Source: Stramonita haemastoma (taxonomy: Eukaryota; Mollusca; Gastropoda; Neogastropoda; Muricidae). From it: 54,560 nucleotides of DNA. Where the stretch lies: NCBI GenBank assembly GCA_030674155.1, contig CM060342.1:20090855-20145414 (forward strand). The letters are read 5' to 3'. This document shows positions 22,501 through 35,647 of the stretch, piece after piece (the first letter of the stretch is position 1; the number at the start of each line of letters is the position of its first letter). The notes below the pieces were generated by a model. It searched no databases. It had not been told where the DNA came from and was given only the letters and a program-made list of their open reading frames with translations. The position numbers and the translations under genes are program-made.

Positions 22501-22660
22501 GTGCTGACACAGGACAGCCCTAGTCAGTCGTACTACGCGGTGTTCGATGGCCGCTGTGCTAACACAGGACAGCCCTAGTCAGTCGTACTACGCGGTGTTC
22601 GATGGCCACTGTGCTGACACAGGACAGCCCTAGTCAGTCGTACTACACGGTGTTCGATGG
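22497..22660 (+). repeat. 55-bp VNTR at the FDGH acceptor, copy R (3 units)
   Basis: Three units of GACAGCCCTAGTCAGTCGTA plus the ACTGTGCTGACACAG acceptor are present. The last runs into the exon, so the true exon starts at 22623. The two upstream units offer decoy acceptors ending at 22512 and 22567. Confidence 0.92.
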
Positions 22661-22811
22661 CCATGCGGGCTCTGAGGCCGCCATGTTCTCCGCCAGCCAG
22701 CTGCACGTCAACCTTCTGCGTGACCCCAACTTGGCCTCCAACCCCCAACTGGCCTTCAAGCGAGCCTACAGCCTGACCGACCGGCAGTTTGCCAAGAAGG
22801 CGGAGGAACGG
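22623..22811 (+). pseudogene. PP2C (PPM1E/F-like) FDGH exon, copy R, intact exon
   Basis: The exon is 189 nt (63 codons) in phase 0, between GACACAG and CGG|GTGAGG. It reads DSPSQSYYTVFDGHAG, SEAAMFSASQLHVNLLRDPN, then AYSLTDRQFAKKAEER. FDGH carries the Asp that binds the catalytic metal pair in PP2C enzymes. It follows FQLQ of the previous exon exactly as AYFAVFDGHGG follows the LFxL block in PPM1E/F. The exon itself is undamaged. I call it part of a pseudogene only because its neighbours have a frameshift (20199-20406) and an in-frame stop (24920-25063). Confidence 0.85.
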
Positions 22812-24073
22812 GTGAGGGTTTTTTTTTTTTTTTGTTTCTTCTTTTTTTTTATTTTATTTTTTTATTCCATTCCTTGACAAGAGCTCCAAGATTCAGGTGA
22901 ACAGGTTCAGGTTCAAGGTTCAGGTTGAGGAACAGGTGAACCTTTTTTTTTTTTGTCTTGCTTCCTTTTCCTTTTTTGTGGTTTTTTTTTTCCCCAGTCC
23001 TTGACTAGAGTTCCAAGGTTCACCAATTGGTAATGGTGATTTTTTTGTATGCGACTGCTTTTACCTACCATTAAGGTTTTCTTTAAGGGGAACCCGTTAT
23101 TGGGTAACCAACCAGCTATTAACCCTTCCCTGTGTATCACCCACTACTGGGTTACAGAAGCATACAAATGTGCAGTGCACATGTACTGGGAAAGAGGGGT
23201 TCTCTCTCTTGATGTTGGGATAGTGTTGAGGTAGCTGAATTCCATCTATGGGGATTTAAAAGAAATATATAAATACAAGATGGAGATAGCTCATCACATC
23301 ATCCTTTTAATTCCTCTAGCATCTTTGTTGTTGTTGCTGTTTGTAGTTTTTAGGGGCAAAATTTGTGTATTTAACTGTTCTGTAACTTTTTCCCCTGGTT
23401 TTTTTATCACCAGTTATCAGTGGATCATTTTTAGTTGTGTTGTGTTTTTTTTGGGGGGGGGGGGGGGATATGTTTCTATGAGTATTTCATAATAAATATT
23501 ATAGTTTATTTTGAAAATTTGGATTTTGTTTTGCCTCAAACACATTGACATACTACACATGAATTTTGGACCATAATTGTATATGGTGCATGCATTTTAA
23601 TATTGATGGATGGTTATTGCACACCAATTTTTTTTTTAATTTAAAGGTCTACTCAAAAAGGTGGATATGGTTTTAGCCTTTCTGCAAGACATTCTGCTCA
23701 CTTTTGTACATTGGACCTGGGTCATCTTGTCCAAAGGACTTTGAGAGGAGTGGAGTCAGCACCAGTGTTAATTCCAGGGCAAGGGGGTGGGATAGCCTAG
23801 TGGCCAGAGTTTTGTGCTCATGATCTGATTGTTCAGGATCAAGCCACCATGGAGGTGCCTGTTTTAGGGAAATTTCCTCTGGAATTAACATCAGTACTGA
23901 CTCCACTCCCCTTTTAAAGTCCTTTGGATGAGGGCTATAAACCGAGATGGACAGTGTTAAATATTTGAAAGGATTGGGATGTGTTGGTTTTGAACCTGAA
24001 GTTGAAAGTTACTGAAACTGAATGAGGTGACAGCTCTGATATGGCTTTTGTGGTCGGTAGGGCAGTAAATAAT

Positions 24074-24121
<48 letters not shown>

Positions 24122-24919
24122 TTATTATTATTATTATCTTCATTATTATATTATCATTTATCATTATATTATTATTTATTTTTAAAAATCATTATAATCA
24201 AGATCCTGTGTGTGAACACATGCAGAACATCTTGGGCACATGTTAAAAACTTGTTCTGCCTCTTGGAAGAGTAGGCCATTTCATGCTGGTAGGAACAGAT
24301 GGCGAAATTTTATAAAAACGCATGCTTGCAGGTGTTGTGGTTAGACACCATCCCAGAAATTGGAACGTGGTTATGCTAATGGTGGGTAAAAATGATGGCA
24401 TACGCTAAATCTCATCATTGGTGAACCTCAGCACTCTAGCCCAGAAACAGGGGCAAGAGATCACCTCAAACAGACACATGAGTGGAGATGGAAAGGCATG
24501 AACTCTGCTTACTTTACTCTGTTACCTTTGTTGTAGTATTAATGAAAATACTCAAGATAACTGTATTTCTACATCATATTTTGCTGCTGCTAAAAAAAAA
24601 ACAAAAAAAAACTTGCAACATAATTAAAACATTGATATGTGTACTATAATCACAATATCAGTATGGTACATACTGTGTTGGAATTGAACATTTTGTTGTT
24701 TTTTCGCTTTAACAGCCTTCCACCTTAAGTGACATTGGACGATAAATGAATGGTTTTGTATTGATGATGATGTATGTGCTTTATGAGAGAATATAAACCG
24801 GCAATGCAAGGTAAACAAAATTTTTTTTTTTTTAAACTTTGCTTTTTAAAAATTTCTAAACAATCTACCATTCTTTTTTCACATACATATTTCACGTCAA
24901 TGTTGTGTGTTTTCTACAG
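22812..24919. other. Intron of PP2C copy R
   Basis: No exon is recognised. It contains T-rich tracts, a poly-G run (23453-23467), SINE A fragments (23650-23960), a LINE 3' end with an (ATT)n tail (23965-24185, plus) and a SINE B piece (24200-24450, plus). Confidence 0.6.
23965..24185 (+). repeat. LINE 3' end with (ATT)n tail, copy R
   Basis: GTTACTGAAACTGAATGAGG, GACAGCTCTGATATGGCTTT and GTGGTCGGTAGGGCAGTAAA precede TTATTATTATT repeats. It is the inverted partner of 12826-13000. Confidence 0.7.
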
Positions 24920-25063
24920 AAAGGACGCAGTGGGTCGACAGGAGTCAGCGTGCTGTTAAGGGGAGATGACTGCTAGTTGTGGTGGCTGGGAGACTGGCAG
25001 GCGATGGTGATTGGAGAGGGACGAGCCATCCTCCTCATGGCCCCCCACAAGCCCAACAGAGAG
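24920..25063 (+). pseudogene. PP2C LGD exon, copy R, in-frame TAG
   Basis: The exon (144 nt, phase 0) lies between TTTTCTACAG and AACAGAGAG|GTGCGG. It reads KGRSGSTGVSVLLRGDDC, TAG, then LWWLGDWQAMVIGEGRAILL and MAPHKPNRE. Spacing to the LGD block matches PPM1E/F, so the TAG replaces one residue rather than reflecting an indel. The GDSQ serine is Trp. Both defects are also in L2. Confidence 0.87.
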
Positions 25064-26112
25064 GTGCGGCTGCTGCTCTGTCTGTACTTCAGGCAGTGTC
25101 CTTTCTGGTTTGGCCAGGAATTGTAAAAGTGTGTTTTCAGCAGTTGCTGTTCTTTGTTGTACGTGGGTGTTTTTGCTTCATGTGGTTGTTTTTTTTTGTG
25201 GACTGGTGAATTCAGCCTGAAAGGAACACTTTTTAAATTTTACTTAGGTGAAAATTTTTTTTTTAAGTAAAAAATCATTTTTTCCCTCGGCTACATCTCT
25301 GATGATGAGGTTTTTGCGTATGTGACTGTTCTTCCCCCCCCCCCCCCCCCCACCCTATTCAGGTAGCTGCATTCTAATTCAGGGAAGGTGTCTAAACATG
25401 CCACTTGTGTGCATGCACTGTTTAAAAAAATTCTCATCCATTCCTATTGGCATGAAATGGCCTACTCTTTTGAAAGGTGGGACAGGTTTTTAACATGTGC
25501 ACAAGATGTTCTGTATGCGTTTGCACACAGGGCCTGGGTTTATCGTCTCATCTGAAGGACTTTGACATTCAGTTCATTTTTTTTTCATCAAACCGGGAAG
25601 AAAGGGTGAGACTGGGAATCAAACCCAGAACCTCACAGTTTACATGTTAGACAGGGGAATGTCTTAAACCATCCTCCCACTTTTCTCCTGAAATGTGAAC
25701 AAAGTTGATAATGTTGCACAAGAAAAAGCTGTAACATATATTACATATGTGTGATCGACTCTCAAGGTAACAATCCAAGAGGAGGCCATTGTGTGCTGGT
25801 GGGAACAGATAACAAGATTTGCAAAACTGCATACACATGGGGACTGGATGTAAAAAAGCACACAAATGCTTACTCCATTATCCTCGATATTAAAGAATAA
25901 ATAAATAAATTTTTAAAAACCAACCTCATTTGATTTGGTTAAAAAGGATGGGTTGGACTTAACAGGATCAAAAATACATACATGTATATAATCTGTTGAT
26001 GTTGTTGTTTGACAATTTCAGGATGAGAGGAGACGTGTTGAGGAGCTGGGAGGATTGGTGACCAACGCCTTTGGGGTTTGGCGCGTCAATGGCAGCGTCA
26101 CTGTGTCTCGGG

Positions 26113-28213
<2,101 letters not shown>

Positions 28214-28301
28214 CGGGCAATAGGTTGGTTGGTGTCCTTGGATTTCTTCCCCCCCCCTCCCCCTTTTTTTTCTTTCCCCCAGTTTTATGGGAAAGTATAG
28301 T

Positions 28302-28309
28302 GTGTGTGT

Positions 28310-28386
<77 letters not shown>

Positions 28387-28480
28387 ATCTATTTTTTAAT
28401 TTCATTTATTCTTTTATATCGAGGATTATGGATTAAGGACTCATGGGCTTTTTTACATCCATTACCCATATGTATGCATA

Positions 28481-28523
<43 letters not shown>

Positions 28524-28535
28524 TGTGTGTGTGTG
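28302..28535. repeat. Two (TG)n tracts flanking a SINE A tail (unit A)
   Basis: TG runs at 28302-28383 and 28488-28535 enclose a minus-strand SINE A 3' module. Unit B repeats this arrangement at 32207-32550 and unit C in shortened form at 34089-34423. Confidence 0.88.
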
Positions 28536-28536
28536 T

Positions 28537-31015
28537 TCTTCTTCTTCTTCTCATTGGTTTAATGTCCATTCACTACAAGGTGATTTAGACAATGGTACAT
28601 TCACTGAAAAGGGACTGATAGGAAAAGGTGAAAGGATGAAGAATGTAATGGATGATGATAAGTTTATAAAATTTCATTTATAGTAACTGACATACTGGTG
28701 ACTGGTAAATACTTTCTGCAACTGATACTAGGACATGCAACTCAGGATCATACAGAACACTTTGGATATTTCCATATTTTTTTCTTAAATCTATCCCTTT
28801 GCTTTTATACGAGGCAATGAGCACAGGGCAATCAAACAATATATGATGGACTGATATAATAGCAGAACAAATGCAGAAAACATTTTTTGAATATTTAGGT
28901 TTCCAAGCATTTAGACGTAATTTATGATTATAATTTCTATATTTCGTGGGCAACACAAACGATTTAAGTGAAATCTAAAAAACTTTGAATATATAGAGTT
29001 TGCAAGAATTGAAATAATTTCAAATGAAGATAGCATAGACTTGTACTGTTAATCATTATGTCACTTGTACATTCTGAAGCACTGCGTTTTGTCAGAGAAT
29101 CTGCCAACTCGTTCCAGTAAAGACCGCAATGTGATGGCACCCAGCAAAATTTTATCCCATACCTTTAGAAACAAGAGAATGCACAAGGAACTTGATTTAA
29201 AAAATAACATAATTTCTCAATTTAGAGTCCTAATGTTTTAAAGCCAGTAAAACCGATTTTGAATCAACACAAAAAAACGACATTGTAAATTGGAACTTGA
29301 TTTAAAAGATAACATCATTTCTCAATTTAGAGTCCTAATGTTTTAAAGCCAGTAAAACTGATTTTGAATCAACACAAAAAAACGACATTGTAAATCGCAA
29401 CAGAAATATTTGAAAGACAATTTAATGCCATAAAAATTGCGAACAATTCAGAAGTGAATATTGTAAAACCTTTTGCAATACAAAAAGATCTTTTTACTTT
29501 TAAGTCGGGTATAATGAATGCAGCCCCGCACATGCCTGATTCTAAGACAGATCCATCCGTGTATACTTTCAAGTGGTTTAAATACTGACGACAGTTTATA
29601 TAATTTTGAACCTCAGTTGTCAGTAAGTTTTGATTAGTGTCCTTTTTTGTTTCTGTGTAGTTAATATCAAAATTTACATATTTATGTTCCCATGGTGGAA
29701 TTTGGAGAACTGCTGGTAAAACTGGGACGCTTGATATATCAATATCATTTTCCTTCATAAGGTCTTCAGTATAATTTCTTATGGGCTGCAAAAAAGAGAT
29801 ATCCCTAGCTCTTTTTGGATAATCCTTTTGATTGATAAATATTTCATCGCGAACAGAATTCGAAATAGCAAGACTTCAAATGACATATTTAGAGACAGAT
29901 ATTTTTCTTTGCTCAGATAGGGGAAGTAAATGAGCTTCTGTGTAAGTTTTTAGTGTACTGGCATGAATCATAACTCCTAGCGCTATTTTGATTGCTTTGC
30001 TATCCACACTTTGCAGCTTTTTAAAAAGATAATTTGGAGCAGAAAAATACACTTCTTGACCAGAAATGAGTTAAGACCGAATTAATGAAACAGCAAGATG
30101 CATGAGTGTTTTAGTGTCCTGACTCCACGGCTGAGCACTCATAATCTTTAAGAAGTTTAATCGTTTCCTGGCTTTTAAAATCAAATTTTCAATATGCATT
30201 TTCCAGTTAAACTTGCTAGTTAAATTGACTCCCAAGAATTAGACATCTTGTTTGTATTGAAGTATGGCCCCATTAAGTGTTAATAACGGTAGTGTTGGGT
30301 TTTTTTTCCTATTGTTAAAAAGAACAAGTTTTTTTCTTGAGATAACTCCAATCCATTCTCTTTCATGTAATTACTAAGTTTATTCAGTTCAACCTGATAA
30401 ATCTTTTGAACACATTTTATCACTCTACTTTTCATATTCTTTTTAAGAGAAGTGTTAATCCACATGGCAATGTCATCTGCTTATTGAACAATAGTCGTAA
30501 TTTTTGATAACGCCTGTGGCAGATCATAAATTAAAATAGAGAATAATATTGGTGCCAGAATTGCTCCCTGTGATATCCCCATATCAACAGATCTAAAGTC
30601 TGAATATACACTGTTTACTTTGGTACAGATTGATCTTTCAGACAGAAAATCTTTTAAGTATTGAAACATCATGCCACTATCGCCAATATTTTTCAATTTG
30701 TATAGTAACCTCATATGCCAAACCCTGTCGTATGCTTTCCTTACATAAAAAAAAGTAGCTAGAGTACTCTTTCGTTTGGAAAACTGCTTTTTAATATCAT
30801 GGGTTAACTTAACTAGGTGATCAGTTGTATATCTCCCTCTTCGAAAACCAGCCTGGTTTATAGGAATTATATTGTTTTTTTCACAATAATGTCAGACGTT
30901 TTTGAACTATTTTTTCAAGTACTTTTCCAACATGAGAAGTGAGGGCAATTGGTCTGTAGCTGCTTAATACTGATTGAGATTTGCCACTTTTAAGAACTGG
31001 GACTACAATCGACTC
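28537..31015 (-). mobile_element. Degenerate RNase H LINE inserted in a (TG)n tract
   Basis: On the minus strand: VVPVLKSGKS, YRPIALTSHVGKVLEKIV (about 31000-30890), a run with frameshifts, DFLSERSICTKV, MGISQGAILAPILFSILIYD (30600-30520), then a TAA where the aromatic of the xADD box should be, followed by ADDIAMWI. RNase H remnants follow (VYTDGSVLESGMCGAAF at about 29560, CWVPSHCGLYWNELAD-like at about 29140). The C-terminal finger region is CICSAIISVHHILFDCPV. The 3' end is a (GAA)n tail (28537-28551). The endonuclease is missing (5' truncation). Reading frames are interrupted many times. Confidence 0.85.
29186..29395 (-). repeat. 105-bp tandem duplication inside the LINE
   Basis: AACTTGATTTAAAA(A/G)ATAAC starts at 29189 and again at 29294. 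The two units differ at only a few bases through CGACATTGTAAAT. It duplicates part of the RNase H region and is a later event than the LINE insertion. Confidence 0.9.
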
Positions 31016-31036
31016 TGTGTGTGTGTGTGTGTGTGT

Positions 31037-31068
<32 letters not shown>
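31016..31068. repeat. Right remainder of the (TG)n tract split by the LINE
   Basis: TG repeats continue on the far side of the LINE, and the downstream wording TAATTTCAAGGTAATTTCAA matches the sequence that follows the second TG tract in units B (32578) and C (34425). This shows the LINE went into the microsatellite. Confidence 0.85.
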
Positions 31069-31071
<3 letters not shown>

Positions 31072-31269
31072 ACATAATTTCAAGGTAATTTCAAAGTCTC
31101 ACCACAATCTGTAATTTTAGGTGGGAACAGAATTTGGTTTGGTTGTATTATTTTATAGTTTTATCATTTTGGTAAAACATCAAAAGTCATGATTTGATTA
31201 GCTCCTTTTTGTATGAAGATATGCGCTGTTGTTTTTTTAATGTAGCTTAGAAGAAAAAAAAGAACTTGT

Positions 31270-31545
31270 TCCTCACGAGGTTCTTCAGTGGTGAGATTTT
31301 TGCATATGCAACCGTTTTTAACCACCATGAAGGTAGCCACATTGCATCATCAGGGATGGAGTCTATACCTGACACATGTTATCCATTTCTACCAGCATGA
31401 AATGGCCTCGTACTCTTCTGAAAGGCAGAACAAAATGCCCTCAGTTTATAGTCTCATCTGAAGGACTTTAGGGGGAGCAGAGTCAGCACTGATGTTAATC
31501 CAGGGTAAAATCCCCTAAAACAGGCACCTCCATGACGGCTAAATC
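31270..31545 (-). repeat. SINE fragment (B tail plus central domain)
   Basis: It starts (plus reading) with TTGTTCCTCACGAGGTTCTT and GGTGAGATTTTTGCATATGC, and passes into GTCTCATCTGAAGGACTTTA and GCACTGATGTTAATCCAGGG. The head is damaged. Confidence 0.7.
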
Positions 31546-31557
31546 CTGAGTTTAAAA

Positions 31558-31900
31558 AAAAAAATCTTTTATAACGAAGATAATGGAATAAGCACATGTG
31601 TGTTTTTTTACATCCAGTTCCTGTGTGTATGCAGCTTTGTCAATTTTGTCTTCTGCTCCCACCAGCACACAATGGCCCACTCTTTTGAAAAGTGGAACAT
31701 GATTTAATGTGTGCGCAAGATGTTCTGTGTGCATTCGCACACAGGGCCTCAGTTTATAGTCTCATCTGAAGGACTTTTGGGGGAATGGAGTCTGCACTGA
31801 TGTTAACTCCAGGGGGAAAATCCCCTTGAACGGGATTCAAACCCAGGTCGTCAGATTGCGAGCGCAATGTTCTAACCACTAGGCTATCCTGTTCCCGGTA
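31558..31900 (-). repeat. Full-length SINE family A ahead of exon B
   Basis: On the minus strand GGATAGCCTAGTGGTTAGAA (A box) and CCTGGGTTTGAATCCCG (B box) are followed by the central domain and the tail ACTGGATGTAAAAAAACACA...CCATTATCTTCGTTATAAAA. The copy ahead of exon C (33560-33812) is its tandem-duplication partner. Confidence 0.85.
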
Positions 31901-32026
31901 GGCTCACCACTAGGCTATCCCAAACCTCCAACCTCTTTTGACTTGGTTAGAAAGGAGGGGTTGGACTTAACAGGATTAAAAAATACATGTGTATAATCTG
32001 TTAATGTTGTTGTTTGACAATTTCAG

Positions 32027-32123
32027 GATGAGAGGAGACGTATTGAAGAGCTGGGAGGATTTGTGACCAACGCCTTTGGGGTTTGGCGCGTCAATGGCAG
32101 TGTGGCTGTGTCTCGGGCAATAG
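32027..32123 (+). pseudogene. PP2C DERRR exon, copy B, intact
   Basis: This 97-nt exon lies between GACAATTTCAG and GCAATAG|GTTAGT. It reads [17 protein letters not shown], then [15 protein letters not shown] plus one base of the next Gly. It is closest to the PPM1E/F consensus (WRVNG...VSRAIGD) and would splice in phase to 35471 (G|GG GAC ATC). It sits in the middle of a three-copy tandem exon array. The exon is undamaged; I list it under pseudogene because the gene copy it belongs to is broken upstream. Confidence 0.85.
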
Positions 32124-32206
32124 GTTAGTTGGTGTCCTTGGATTTCTTTCCTTCCTCCCCGCCTCCCCTTTTCTTTCCCCCAGTTTTATGGGAAGAAATA
32201 GTGTGT

Positions 32207-32226
32207 GCATGTGTGTGTGTGTGTGA

Positions 32227-32293
<67 letters not shown>

Positions 32294-32401
32294 GTTTTAT
32301 CTATTTTTTAAATTTTATTTATCCTTTTATATCGAGGATAATGGATTAAGGACTCATGGGCTTTTTTTTTTACAAACAGTCCCCATATGTATGCACATCT
32401 C

Positions 32402-32464
<63 letters not shown>

Positions 32465-32479
32465 ATGTATGTATGCATA

Positions 32480-32543
<64 letters not shown>

Positions 32544-32575
32544 TGCGTGCGTGCGTGCGTGCGTGTGTGTGCACG
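32207..32575. repeat. (TG)n tracts with SINE A tail and (TATG)n, unit B
   Basis: TG runs (32207-32293, 32405-32448, 32480-32542) enclose a SINE A 3' module (32300-32400, minus) and a TATG run (32447-32474). A CGTG stretch follows at 32545-32570. Confidence 0.92.
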
Positions 32576-32774
32576 TGTAATTTCAAGGTAATTTCAAAGT
32601 CTCATCACAATCTGTAATTTTAGATGGGAACAGAATTTGGTTTGGTTGGGTTTTTTTTTTAGTTTTATCATTTTGGTAAAACATCAAAAGTCATGATTTT
32701 GATTAGCTCCTTTTTGTATGAAGATATGCGCTGTTGTTTTTTTAATGTAGCTTAGAAGAAAAAAAGAAAATTTG

Positions 32775-33195
32775 TTCCTCATCAGCTAGAGCTCCAAGGT
32801 GTCACCAAAGGTGAGAGTTTTGCATGTTGACCATTCTTCTCCCCCCCCCCCTCCCCCACTTACTATTTAGGTAGCTGCATGCTGACTTTGGATATGGTGT
32901 CTAAACATAACACCTGTAAGCATACGTTTTTGAAATTATGTGATCTGTTCCTACTGGCGCAAAATTGCCTACTGTTCCTAAAGGCGGAACAGATTTTTAA
33001 CGTCTGTGCAAGATGTTTTGCATACATTCACACATGGGCCCTCAGTTTACAGTCTCATCTGGAAGAAGGACTTTGACATCCACTTTGATTTTTTCATCAA
33101 AACTGTGAAGAAAGGGTGAGGCTGGGAATCAAACCCAGAACCTAGCGGTTAGCTTGTTTGGCAGGTGAATGTCTTAACCATCCTGCCACCTTCCT
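32775..33195 (-). repeat. Full-length tRNA-derived SINE, family B (unit B)
   Basis: On the minus strand AAGGTGGCAGGATGGTTAAG and GGTTCTGGGTTTGATTCCC (A/B boxes), then the central domain GTCCTTCTTCCAGATGAGAC, and the B tail GTTATGTTTAGACACCATAT...CCTTGGAGCTCTAGCTGATG. About 420 bp; the clearest B copy in the window. Confidence 0.85.
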
Positions 33196-33239
33196 TCTTG
33201 GAAATAAAATCTGAAAAAAACATTAAAAAATGTTTGAAA

Positions 33240-33555
33240 AGTATCAATCTATGAAAAAAAAACCCCACCAGTTTGAGAAGAACACACTGTATACATGTAT
33301 TGAGATGTAATGACAGAGTAAAACAATGCCAAATAGATTCAGCCACACAGGACAATGACTGTGTCTTTTTTCAAGTGAATGTCTTAACTGTCCTGCCACC
33401 TTACCTCTTGGAAATAAAACCTAATAAATAAAAAAAAATTAAATAAAATGTTTGAAAAGTATCAATCTATGAAAAAAGAAAAAAGTTTTAGAAAGTTGGT
33501 ACTGAGATGTAATAACAGAGTAAAACAATGCAGAATATAAAAAAAACACCAAAAA
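33240..33555. repeat. Internal direct repeat within unit B
   Basis: TGTTTGAAAAGTATCAATCTATG occurs near 33229 and 33449, each followed by a block with GAGATGTAA(T)GACAGAGTAAA-type wording. Unit C repeats both at 35070 and 35285. Nothing coding is seen. Confidence 0.75.
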
Positions 33556-33559
33556 ACAA

Positions 33560-33812
33560 TTTTGTCATCTGTTCCCACCAGCACACAATGGCCTACCCTT
33601 TTCGAAAAGCGGAACATAATTTAATGTGTGCACAAGATGTTCTGTGTGCATTCGCACACAGGGCCTCAGTTTATATTCGCATTCAAAGGACTTTTTGGGG
33701 AATGGAGTCTGCACTGATGTTACTCCAGGGAGAAAATCCCCTTGAACGGGATTCGAACCCAGGTCATCAGATTGCGAGCGCAATGTTCTAACCACTAGGC
33801 TATCCTGTTCCC
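33560..33812 (-). repeat. SINE family A ahead of exon C
   Basis: It shares the GGATAGCCTAGTGGTTAGAA head and central domain with 31558-31900 and lacks the tail module (it ends at a poly-A-like junction near 33555). The preceding GTAGGCTAACCACTAGGCTA text is also duplicated, confirming a tandem duplication of the whole unit. Confidence 0.82.
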
Positions 33813-33945
33813 GGTAGGCTAACCACTAGGCTATCCCAAACCTCCAACCTCTTTTGACTTGGTTAGAAAGGAGGGGTTGGACTTAACAGGATCAAAAATA
33901 CATATATGTATATAATCTGTCGTTGTTGTTGTTTGACAATTTCAG

Positions 33946-34018
33946 GATGAGAGGAGACGTATTGAGGAGCTTGGGGTTTGGCGTGTCAATGGCATCGTGG
34001 CTGTGTCTCGGGCAATAG
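33946..34018 (+). pseudogene. PP2C DERRR exon, copy C, 24-nt deletion
   Basis: The exon is 73 nt: the same acceptor and donor as copy B but missing eight codons (GGFVTNAF is lost around EEL|GVWRVNG). The phase is preserved, so it could still splice, but the deleted segment links two conserved strands of the PP2C fold. One Ser-to-Ile change (NGIVAV) is also present. Confidence 0.88.
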
Positions 34019-34088
34019 GTTAGTTGGTGTCCTTGGATTTTTTCCCTTCCCCTCTTTTCTTTTCCCCAGTTTTATGGGAAGGTATAGT

Positions 34089-34386
34089 TTGTGTGTGTGT
34101 GTGTGCGTGTGTGTGTGTGTGTTTTATTTTGTTTATTTATCATTTTATTTTTCTTTTATATTGAGGATAATAGAATAAGCACTCATGTGCTTTTTTACAT
34201 CCAGTCCCCATGTTTGTGTTTTATTTTCTATTTTATTTATTTATTTTATTTTATTATTATTAAAAAAAAATTTTTACTCTATTTTATTTTGTTCATTTTT
34301 ATCGAGGATAATGGAATAAGCACTCATTTGCTTTTTTTCATCCAGTCCCCATGTGTATGCAGTTTTGTATAAAAAAAAAAATTGTG

Positions 34387-34423
<37 letters not shown>
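34089..34423. repeat. Microsatellites and two SINE A tails, unit C
   Basis: A TG run (34089-34122), a SINE A tail (34130-34215, minus), T/A-rich filler, a second SINE A tail (34285-34372, minus) and a TG run (34388-34423). Confidence 0.8.
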
Positions 34424-34424
<1 letters not shown>

Positions 34425-34609
34425 TTTCATTTAATATCTCGTCACAATCTGTCATTTTAGATGGAAATACAGTTTGGTTTGGTTGTATTTTTAAAATTTT
34501 TGTCATTTTGGTCAATATCAAAAGTCATTATTTTAATCATTTCCTTTTTTAAAGATGATATGCGTTAATTTTTTTTCTTCATAGGCACATTAAAAAAAAA
34601 CCCAATGCA

Positions 34610-35035
34610 TTTTGTTCCTCAGCTAGAGGTCCAAGGTATTACTAATGGTGAGATTTTTGCATATGTAACTGTTCTCCCCCCCCCCCCCTTACCATTTAGG
34701 TAGCTGCATTCTGACTTTGGAGATGGTGTTTGATCACAACACCTGTGTGCATATGGTTTTGAAATGATATGATCTGTTCTTATGGGTACAAAATGGCCTA
34801 CTCTTCCAAAAAGCAGAATGCATTTTTAATGTGTGTGCAAGAAGAAATCTTGACATTTAGAAAAACATTCGCACATGGGGCCTCAGTTTACAGCCTCTTC
34901 TGAAGGACTTTGACATCCAGGTCAGTTTTTTTTTTCATAAAAACTGGGAAGAAAGGGTGAGGCTGGGAATCAAACCCAGAACCTAGCAGTTAACTTGTTT
35001 GACAAGTGAATGTCCATCCTGACACCTTCCTTCTT
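34610..35035 (-). repeat. Full-length SINE family B (unit C)
   Basis: This is the partner of 32775-33195. The B box GGTTCTGGGTTTGATTCCC is intact and the A-box region is shortened (GTGTCAGGATGGACATTCAC). The tail contains a poly-C/G run (34675-34688). Confidence 0.83.
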
Positions 35036-35470
35036 GGAAATAAAATCTGAAAAAAAATATTTAAAAATGTTTGAAAAGTATCAGTCTATGAAAAAAAAAA
35101 CCCCAGTTTGAGAAGAACACACTGTATACAACATGTATTGAGGTGTAATGACAGAGTAAAACAATGCCAAATAGATTCAGCCACACAGGACAATGACTGT
35201 GTCTTTTTTCAAGTGAATGTCTTAACTGTCCTGCCACCTTACCTCTTGGAAAGAAAATCTGATAAATAAAATATTTAAAAAATGTTTGAAAAGTATCAAT
35301 CTATGGGAAAAAAAAAGTTTTGAGAAAAATATGTTGTATTGAGATGTAATGACTGAATAAAATAATGCAGAATAAAAAAACACACAAAAAACAACCAAAA
35401 AAACAACAACAACAAAAAACAATGCGGAATAGATTGACCCCCACAGCTCAATGCGGGTGTCTGTTTTCAG

Positions 35471-35646
35471 GGGACATCCAGGAGAAACCCTTCCTGTGCA
35501 GCGTCGGGGGCCAGCGTGGAGAGCGGCGCTTCGTCGGTGGACCCTGCCGGTCTTTCCACATTGACACTGACAGAAGTGTCGCACAGTGGGCACACTTTCA
35601 CATAGGTCCTCCGCTCGCCATGCCACGACAGACACGACGCCTGGCT
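35471..35646 (+). pseudogene. PP2C exon following VSRAIG, truncated
   Basis: After the acceptor CTGTTTTCAG the frame reads GDIQEKPFLCS, matching the GDxxxKPY block that follows VSRAI in PPM1E/F, with the correct phase-1 junction to exon B. Beyond about 11 residues the similarity is lost. An alternative frame is Ser-rich, so a frameshift near 35503 is likely. The exon runs into a minus-strand retroelement tail at about 35648. No ACDG or DNI motif of the PP2C C-terminus could be found downstream. Confidence 0.65.
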
Positions 35647-35647
35647 G

